Origin: Abelmoschus esculentus
Taxonomy: Eukaryota > Streptophyta > Magnoliopsida > Malvales > Malvaceae
Assembly (NCBI GenBank): GCA_035048815.1
Contig: JAUCBN010000016.1
Location: 9,106,501-9,170,500 of the forward strand
DNA length: 64,000 nt
Direction: 5' to 3'
Part shown: in pieces, positions 57,408-64,000 of the stretch
Position numbering within the stretch: position 1 is the first letter of the stretch
Layout of the letters: each line of letters starts with the position of its first letter
Made by a program: the position numbers and the translations under genes
The notes under the pieces: generated by a model
Databases searched by the model: none
What the model saw: only the letters and a program-made list of their open reading frames with translations
What the model was told of the DNA's origin: nothing

Positions 57408-57886
57408 GAGTGAGTGTTGTGAGAGTTGATGTTCTTGGAGAATTTCTTGAAGAGGTACTGAAAATTGCCAGAAGGTAAGTAAGCAAAGTATTGTGGGAGC
57501 AAGATTAGCAAAGAAGTAAAGATAACAAGAATGCAAGAGTGAATAGTTCAAGAGGGAAAGATTTCTTATATAGGCCTCGGTAGTGTGATCGTTTTAATCC
57601 ACTAGCCGTTTAACTTTTACTGTCGTTTGCATTTACTGCTACGGTAGAAATCTCGATAGATAGTCGTTACACTGTTTCTGCCCGTTGGGACTACTGCGGC
57701 TTCTAACATTATTTATTGCCTCGGCAGAATTCCTGCTGTGAACTATTTCTCCTTTTTTCTTGCTTATTATCCTAAAAAATTATTAAACAAAAACAAAAAA
57801 ATTAATTAAAGACAAAAAATAATTATAGTAAGTAAATCTAAACTAAACTAATCCTAATATAAAAAATAAAAAGATAAGGGAAGAGA
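57408..57886 (-). other. Spacer between pol end and ORF3 (family B)
   Basis: AT-rich spacer with purine runs and TGCCTCGGCAGAATT (about 57717). No coding domain. Confidence 0.5.
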
Positions 57887-58498
57887 TTATGTTAATGATA
57901 GAGTGCATGTAAATGCATCTCCCAATCTGATTATTTCTTGTTTCCCATAGTTATTCTTTAAGTGTTGGCCATTGGCTTTAAGTTCATCCCTTATTATTCT
58001 AATCTTCACTACACCCTGTTTGTCTGGACAATATCTTGTGCTATTGGTTTCCTTCACATCTGCCTTAATTTTCCTGCCAAAAGTTCTGCCATAACATATA
58101 TCTAATTTTCTGCCGAGCATGCTTCCCAGGCAGTGACTGTTGAAGCAGGATAACTTTGCGTCTTCATCTTTAGTGTGAAGGATTTTGCATTCTTCTATAT
58201 CATCATACCTTTTCAGATTGTGTAAGGCATTGAGTTTAACTTGTTGTTCATTGAACCTCATAGTCAACTCTCCTTTTTCCACATCAATTAGTGTTCGTCC
58301 AGTGGCAAGGAAAGGTCTCCTAAGGATGATGAGTGCATTATCATCTGCTTCATAATCAAGGACAAGAAAGTCAGCAGGAAAAATAAATTTTTCTACTCTT
58401 ACCAGTATGTCCTCGATTTTTCCTTCGGGTTGCATGTATGATCGATTCGTAAGTTGGAGCACCATAGTTGTGGGTTTTGCCCTTCGAATTCCAATCTT
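57887..58498 (-). pseudogene. pol: Family B protease C-terminal part fused to the end of pol
   Basis: This continues the gag-protease frame after an in-frame TAA at 58499-58501. KIEDILVRVEKFIFPADFLV, LIILRRPFLATGRTLIDVEK and GELTMRF are the second half of the aspartic protease. After an acidic linker (DDIEECKIL) the frame changes to unrelated sequence. It ends with KANGQHLKNNYG and LGDAFTCTL, resembling the last residues of Athila-like integrase (KVNGQRLK). RT, RNase H and the integrase core are absent between them, so pol was removed without losing the frame. Confidence 0.72.
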
Positions 58499-60532
58499 TT
58501 AGAAGACAGACTTGGGCATTAGATTGATGCTTGCTCCAAGGTCGCATAGGGCCTTACCTTCATAGTGGTTACCAATTGCATAAGGTATTGTAAAGCATCC
58601 AGGATCCTTCAATTTTGGTGGCATACGGTTGTGTAGCATTGCCATGCATCCTTCTGTAGCAGCCACTGTTTCAAACTCACCTAGACTTTTTCTCTTAGAC
58701 ACAATGTCTTTCAAGAACTTAGCATAATTAGGTATTTGTTCAATTGCCTCTACAAAGGGTAAGTTAATGTGGACTTGCTTTAATATATCAAGAAATTTCT
58801 TAAATTGATGGACCTGTTTTTGCTTTTTCAACCTTTGTGGGAAAGGTGGTGGTGGTCTCATCTCTTCCAAGGTTTCTTTGGTTTGGAATTTAATACCTGG
58901 AACCACTGTGTCTGTCACTGTCTCGGTAGCTTGTTCAGGCATTGTCGAGTTCTCTACTAGGACAATGTTCTCATAATCAGTTTGTTCAGCCTCCAAGTCC
59001 TCTTTTTCTGGTTCCTTTGGTGGGACTTTGGCTGTTGAGCCTTCTACCTTTTCTTTTAGCTGTAGACCACTTCTGATAGTGATTGCTTTGCACTGTTCAT
59101 GGCCTATTACCTTAGCAACTTCAGTATTTCTAGGTAATCCTCCTTTTGGTCTAGTATTGATGTTTTCGGTAAACTGCCCAACCTGAGTTTCCAGTGCCTT
59201 GGTAGCAGCCTCTTGGTTTTGTAACCTCATCTTAGTTCTATTGATGAATGCATCTTTTCTTTTTATGAAGTTACTGTTCTCTGCCATGTAGGATTCAATT
59301 TTCATCATGAATGATTTCAGAGAATTTTCTAGAGAACTTACAGGTTGTTGTTGATGCATCTGCTGCGCGGCAGATGTTGTATTTGTTGTTGGAATCCTAG
59401 GGGTTGAGTAGTTGGATTCAAGGCATTTTTTTGGATTGCTCAATGAAAAGTTTGGATGTCTCTTCCATGAGGGGATGTATGTGTTGGACATCATATTGTT
59501 TCTATTGTAATTTCCAACATACATGTTGGCCTCTTGATTCATACACTCAGAAGAATTGTGGTTACCTCCACATAAATTGCAGTAGGAATCAATGGCTTTA
59601 ACATCATGGGTATTCTGTTGTAGTTGCATGTTCTGCACCATCTTGGTAAGAGAGACCAATTGTGTTGCCACTGAATTTGATGTTTCTAGTTCATTCACTG
59701 TGGCTTGGCGTCCTACTCCTTCTCGCTTAGATGTAGGAAATTGATAATCGTTCTTTGCGAGTTTGTTCAATATTTCAATAGCTTCCTCAGGTGCTTTATC
59801 CAGGAGTGTTTCATTTGCCGAGTCATCTAACATCATCCTTGTCGGGGCATTGGTGGTATTGTAGAACATGGTCACTTGTGTCCATAGTGGAAATACATGC
59901 AATGGGCACTTGTGCAGTAACTCTCTATAACTTTCCCATGCCTCGTACATAGGTTCATCATCAGCCTGTCGAAAAGAAGTAATCTCATTACGAATTCTAT
60001 CATATAAATTTGTAGGATTAAAGCGCATAATGAAATCTCGGCATAGTTCACTCTAAGATCCTATTGATCCTGCTAGAATGCTATTTAGCCAGGTTTTTGC
60101 CCTATCCCTCAGTGAATAGGGGAACAACTTCAATCTTAAGACATTCTCATGGACTTCTTGAATCTTGAAAGAATTGCAAACTTCCATGAATGACTTAAGA
60201 TGTTGCCTGACATCTTCTGTCATTGACCCACCAAATTGTCCAATAGTGTTTAGCATATTGAACATGACTGATTTTAGCTCAAAGTGGTCTGCTTCTATTT
60301 CTGGTGTAACGACTCCAGGATTTAGTCTATTTAAATCTTCCTCTAGGAAGTCTCTAACAGTTAACTGTCGCAGTAGAGGTGGCTGTGGAGGGCCTCCATT
60401 GTCAGCAAGTAAGTTCTGATTTCCTTAATTTACTACCATGGCTCCTTGGATTTGTCTCCTCAATCCTTGATAGGTACATTGGATTTCTGGATCTAACGCG
60501 TACAAAGGATTGGTAGGGTTGGTCCTGGTCAT
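58499..60532 (-). pseudogene. gag: Family B gag with aspartic protease active site
   Basis: Gag forms the particle that holds the RNA. The start at 60532 (MTRTNPTNPLY) is followed by an in-frame TAA at 60425-60427, LTVRDFLEEDLNRL, FNMLNTIGQFGGSMTEDV and RLKLFPYSLRDRAKTWL. After TAG at 60053-60055 comes a 509-codon open stretch: capsid remainder (RNEITSFRQADDEPMYEAWE), the zinc knuckle CNLCGGNHNSSEC of the CX2CX3HX4C type usual in Athila, ETQVGQFTENINTRPKGGLP, and finally protease active site CDLGASINLMP. Apart from the stops, no frameshift was found over 2 kb, the best-kept coding region in the window. Confidence 0.88.
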
Positions 60533-60619
60533 ACACAAAAAATAAACCAAGTAAAATAAAAATTAAAAATAAAATAACTAAAAAGCAAGAAAATAAAGAA
60601 AACAAAATTTAGTTGTCAA

Positions 60620-60637
60620 TCCCCGGCAACGGTGCCA
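60620..60637 (-). other. Primer binding site of family B, tRNA-Asp type
   Basis: On the plus strand TCCCCGGCAACGGTGCCA, the complement of TGGCACCGTTGCCGGGGA. It is six bases from the LTR end at 60644, and one base differs from a perfect match to tRNA-Asp. Confidence 0.9.
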
Positions 60638-60643
60638 AAAACT

Positions 60644-61905
60644 TGATGCGTGTTAGATGTGTGCAATTTACGTACACGTGAACACGTCACCAAGTAATAA
60701 AGTGATGATCATCATCGGATATCATCTCTACAGGGTTGGTATACTTAATATGCTTCCTTTAGTCTTCTTGCTCTGTAAATAAAAACACAAGTGATTGGAT
60801 TGAGATTGAACTAAATAATGACAACTAAATAAAGATAGAAAAATAAGATAAAGAAGGTGGCCAGGATCCAATTGTACTGTGTAGTGGATTTGATCAATTT
60901 GTTCTTGTCCATGCAATTGTATAACACTGCCTCGACAGGACTGCAGATTACTGCTTCGATAGTGATGTCTCTCGTCTGCCGCGGCAACCTCTTGCTCTTG
61001 GGCAGACTTTACCGAAGTTCGGAAAAATATCCTTTAATGATTTTGCTTCTCTCTAAGTCGAAATAATGTTGATGAACAGTCCTTGATGATACCTCTCAGC
61101 GTGAATCAATTATAATCACCAACTAATCCCACACTTCTCTTAGCCGTTGAAACTCTTAACTAATCTCTAGGCCAAGTTAGTGTTTCCCGATTGAAACACC
61201 GTACTTATCTTTTTCGTGAATCTAACTCTCTCGATATTAGATAAATGGATTACTCACAAACTTCTCTCTCGAGCTTGAATGCAAGAACAAGTAATGACAA
61301 AGAATAAGCAAACCTTGATATTTTATTGCATTGAAAGAAGAAAACAAAGTTCAATCTCTTCTCACAAATACTCTACAACTTTCACCTAAGCCTAAACAAA
61401 ATTAGAACATAATGTAGAAAAGAAACCTAAATCTAATTCTATATTCTAAGCTATGAATCTAATGTGACTATTCCCTTGGACGGCTATGCCTTATATAGGC
61501 TTGGCCTAGGGCAAACCTTTCCTAAGTAGAATACAACTTGGAGTAGGAAACAAGTCATGTACATAGGTCAAATATTTCAAAATTTAATTCTTCTAGAAGG
61601 TTTTCCCGCGTGGTCTTGTCTTTGGGCTTCTTGTCCAGCAACATTCTCCTCATTTTTCTCATTAGCTTGACCACCATATTGCTACTTGTCCTCTGCTGCC
61701 TCGGCCACAGTTTACTGCCGCGTCAGTACTTCTTGCACAGATACAAAAATTACAGTAAAGTATGCCTTTTTTATAAATATTCTTTAATAATGTTATTCCT
61801 AAATATATCATATTAAGTATATGCATTGTGGTTCAAGTAGGTGGATAATTGATGAGTAATACCCGTGAAAAGTGTAGAAAGTGATAGTGAGTTGAGCACT
61901 TATCA
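60644..61905 (-). repeat. 5' LTR of the family B element
   Basis: 1262 bp on the minus strand. It contains the perfect palindrome TGCCGCGGCA (60977-60986) and a CCTATATAAGG-type TATA box near 61490. Confidence 0.88.
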
Positions 61906-61910
61906 ATAAG

Positions 61911-62381
61911 AAAGAAATTCGACAGCCCCTTTTTGTTAATCTCTCCCACTCGATCGGCTCACTTTTTTTGGATGGAAAACTCCTCTTTTAATAGCTAGGC
62001 TTGGTTGACTTGGATGATGGAATAAACTTGAATTGGAAATAATTATAAAGAATATTTCCATTCTCATTTGATTCTCATCATTTTCTTTTCCTTCTTTGGT
62101 TTATTCTTCAAATCTTTCCTTGTTTTATAACATTGATCTTTTTTTTCCTGATTTCTTTCCCATTCGACACTTCTTCATGAAGGAAGGAATCTTGCAAACA
62201 TTGAAAAACACCAAAGCAGTATCCTTTTCCACGAATATTAACCAAACCACGAAATTAATATGACAACCAAGAAAATTATGTAAATATATATGAATGACTA
62301 AATATAATTATTAATATGCTTAATTCTAAAAATAATACGAGTAAAAATGATAATAAAAATAGTACTTTTGGACACTCATCA
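61911..62381 (-). repeat. 5' LTR of family D, outer part
   Basis: It continues the LTR that breaks off at 53710. It ends GGACACTCATCA on the plus strand (TGATGAGTGTCC as LTR start on the minus strand), followed by the target duplication CTAAG. Confidence 0.78.
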
Positions 62382-62386
62382 CTAAG

Positions 62387-63244
62387 ATCAGTGCTTGGTT
62401 CAAATCTTCCTTAAGCTTCTCGAAATACTACATCGCCTCCGTCCATTCAAACTTTACATTCTTTTGCAACAACTTGGTTAAAGGTGCAGTTATACGGAAG
62501 AAACCTTCCACAAAACGATGGTAATAGTGTGCCAAACCTAAGAAACTATGAACCTCTATCAAAGTTCTAAGCGGCTTCCAACTCAAAATGACCTCAATCT
62601 TATAAAAATCAACCCTGATACCCTCAACCGAAACCACATGACCAAGATGTCTGTCGTGATCCTCCATGGTATGAAAGTAAATGAGAATATCATCGATAAA
62701 CACTACAACAAACTGGTAAATGAAATTATGAAACACCTGATTCATCATGTCTAGAAAAGCAACTTGTGCATTCGTCAAACCGAACGGCATAACCAAAAAC
62801 TCATAATGCCCATAACGAGTTTGAAAAGTTGTTTTAGATACTCCTGTTCCTTAACTCTCAACTGATAGTACCCGAATCGAAGATCGATCTTAGAAATCAT
62901 CGCACCCCGAAATTGATCAAACAAGTCATTGATTTATGGTAGGAGATACTTGTTCTTTACCATCAACTTATTCAATTAATGATAGTTTATGCACATACGC
63001 ATGGTTTCATCTTTCTTTTTAACAAGTAAGATCGGTGCAACCCATGGTGACATGCTTGGACGGATAAAACCATGATCTAGAAACTCTTGTAACTGGATCT
63101 TCAGCTCTTTCAACTCCTTTGGTGCCATCTGATAAGGAATAATGGACATTGGTAAAGATCTTTCAATTAACCCCATGTAAAACTCAACCTCGGGTTAGAT
63201 GGCAAACCTGGAAATTCTTTGGGAACAACTCTGGAAACTCACAC
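62387..63244 (-). pseudogene. pol: Del/Tekay pol: reverse transcriptase part
   Basis: On the minus strand: IPYQMAPKELKELKIQLQEF, LDHGFIRPSMSPWVAPILLV and KKKDETMRMCINYH (fingers). Then, after shifts, GYYQLRVKEQEY, MPFGLTNAQVAFLDMMNQVF and VFIDDILIYFHTMEDH, with both catalytic aspartates kept. LGLAHYYHRFVEGF and TKLLQKNVKFEWTEA follow, ending LNQALIL where the family D element was inserted. The frame resumes at 50459. Stops and shifts lie between the pieces, and the 5' side ends at about 63244. Confidence 0.85.
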
Positions 63245-63390
63245 ACGATGCATATAAATGAATGAACAAGTTGTTTGTTCATGTTCGTTCGTTTATTTAA
63301 TAAATAAACGACCATAAACGAACTTCTCGCCTAATGGTTCATTAACGGTTCACTGAACGTTCGGCTCATTTATAACCTTATTGAAACTAA
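63245..63390. repeat. AACGAAC-rich sequence with inverted repeat
   Basis: GTTCGTTTATT, TAATA and AATAAACGAC form a short stem region near 63287-63313, and further GAAC or GTTC motifs follow. Similar GTTCGTTTA-rich stretches are common in decayed plant repeats. No gene. Confidence 0.4.
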
Positions 63391-63893
63391 TTAAAAAAGG
63401 CCTGTGTGGACTATGTTAAGCGGGTTTTAGGTGAAGATGGGATATCTTTGTTGAAGTTAGTCAATCGTTTACAGGTTTTGCCTTTTTATGGTTTAAGAAA
63501 GTGGTGTACGATCATATGTCCTACTTTAAGAACCATATTGATGTGAATATAACATGTTCAAAACTTCGAATTTTGCATCCTCAATATACTTTACCATGGC
63601 TAGTGGGTGGCGATTTTAATAAAATTATTATGGAGAATGAGAAAAAAGGAAATCGACAAAGGCCAAAGATTAATATAGATCAATTCCTAGGGTTCTTGAT
63701 TATACTAATTTATTTGATATACGTCCTACCAAGGGATGGTTCACTTGGCACATGACTTTTGTACATGGATATAGCCTATGTGAGTGTTTGGATCGATTTA
63801 TGGTAAACCCACAATGGCTTCAGTATTATCCATATATTTGTGTTAGCTTAGAGTTTACTATTGCTTAGGATTATTGGTTTGTCCTCCTTGATA
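63391..63893 (+). pseudogene. L1-type LINE endonuclease fragment
   Basis: The frame at 63501-63755 contains PWLVGGDFNKIIMENEKKG, the characteristic GDFN motif of the APE-type endonuclease at the start of LINE ORF2. After a shift come RPTKGWFTW and ECLDRFMVNPQWLQYYP, which follow it in plant L1 elements. A stop falls near 63867. The RT domain is absent. The fragment is short and its 5' limit is uncertain. Confidence 0.72.
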
Positions 63894-63908
63894 CAAATGG
63901 TGATTTGT

Positions 63909-64000
63909 TGGAGAAATTTCGTACTTATCCCTAAGTCAGATTAGTTCTCACGCACTTGATTTGAACCATGCTTATTCGTTTCCTAAATCTAAATCTCTCG
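63909..64000 (-). repeat. Fragment of a family D-like LTR
   Basis: CGTACTTATCCCTAAGTCAG, TTAGTTCTCACGCACTTGAT and ACCATGCTTATTCGTTTC match the corresponding parts of LTR D (about 50920-51000 and 53400-53470) with scattered differences. It continues beyond the window. Confidence 0.6.

Larger units (their letters stand above)
53711..61905 (-). mobile_element. Complete family B element, pol-deleted (TSD ACAAG/ATAAG)
   Basis: On the minus strand: 5' LTR 60644-61905, primer site 60620-60637, gag-protease 60532-57887, ORF3 57407-55916, 3' noncoding region with polypurine tract, and 3' LTR 53711-55026. Flanks ACAAG (53706-53710) and ATAAG (61906-61910) differ at one base. RT, RNase H and nearly all of integrase are missing. 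It is the most intact family B copy in the window and shows that the family's two partial copies (3.7-8.4 kb and 46.8 kb) belong to an Athila-like element. Confidence 0.9.
50465..62381 (-). mobile_element. Family D non-autonomous element with nested insert (TSD CTAAG)
   Basis: On the minus strand: 5' LTR 61911-62381 plus 52949-53710 (split by the family B element), tRNA-Asp primer site 52925-52942, a 1.7-kb internal region, and 3' LTR from about 51198 to 50465. Identical CTAAG lies at 50460-50464 and 62382-62386. The flanking Del/Tekay pol reads on from one side to the other. Without the nested element it is about 3.7 kb. No complete protease, RT or integrase is present, so it is non-autonomous or a deletion derivative. 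Confidence 0.85.

Overview
This window is plant nuclear DNA, most likely from a eudicot. The degraded DUF7745-type gag at 13.2-21.1 kb resembles copies common in Malvaceae such as cotton, so I lean to that family with low confidence. I found no host gene, tRNA, rRNA or CRISPR array. Essentially everything recognisable is transposable-element sequence, mostly LTR retrotransposons in several levels of nesting. All large reading frames belong to decayed gag, pol or the Athila third ORF. For bookkeeping I call the Athila-like (Ty3/gypsy) LTR families A to E.

Layout. 1-2 kb: degenerate GTACATACC repeats, then a 1.17-kb element with long terminal inverted repeats (699-1868). 2.0-3.66 kb: a Del/Tekay-type gag relic containing a nearly perfect 436-bp tandem duplication. 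3.66-8.4 kb: a plus-strand family B LTR invaded by a minus-strand family B element, whose LTR was invaded in turn by a family A element now reduced to a solo LTR (4940-6338). 8.4-31 kb: a minus-strand family C element (3' LTR 8419-10243; ORF3, integrase, RNase H, RT and protease remnants down to about 30978). It is split by two inserts: a 9.9-kb block with a Del-like LTR and DUF7745 gag (11237-21157), itself carrying a 3.76-kb solo LTR (15165-18923), and a complete non-autonomous family A element (21388-26065, target duplication TGCGG).

31-40 kb: a family B gag scrap in the opposite orientation, a TGTAACCC-type LTR-like stretch, 3 kb of AT-rich DNA without recognisable genes, and a complete but dead Ty1/copia element (35764-39709, target duplication TACGT). 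40-49.5 kb: a plus-strand family E Athila-like element (gag-protease, RT, RNase H, integrase, ORF3, 3' LTR) interrupted by a family B solo LTR (46777-48125).

49.5-63.2 kb: a three-level nest. A minus-strand Del/Tekay pol is split by a family D element (50465-62381, target duplication CTAAG). The 5' LTR of that element is split by a complete family B element (53711-61905). This inner element keeps a long gag-protease frame and ORF3 but has lost RT, RNase H and integrase. The window ends with an L1-type LINE endonuclease relic and a scrap of LTR D.

How the parts relate. Families A, B and D all carry a primer binding site complementary to tRNA-Asp six bases inside the LTR. Families A and B share R-U5 but differ in the first part of U3. 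A and B elements here lack pol domains, so they would depend on enzymes from autonomous relatives. The most intriguing unexplained pattern is that several LTR families carry their own short palindrome, usually of the form TGC-NNNN-GCA, many times.
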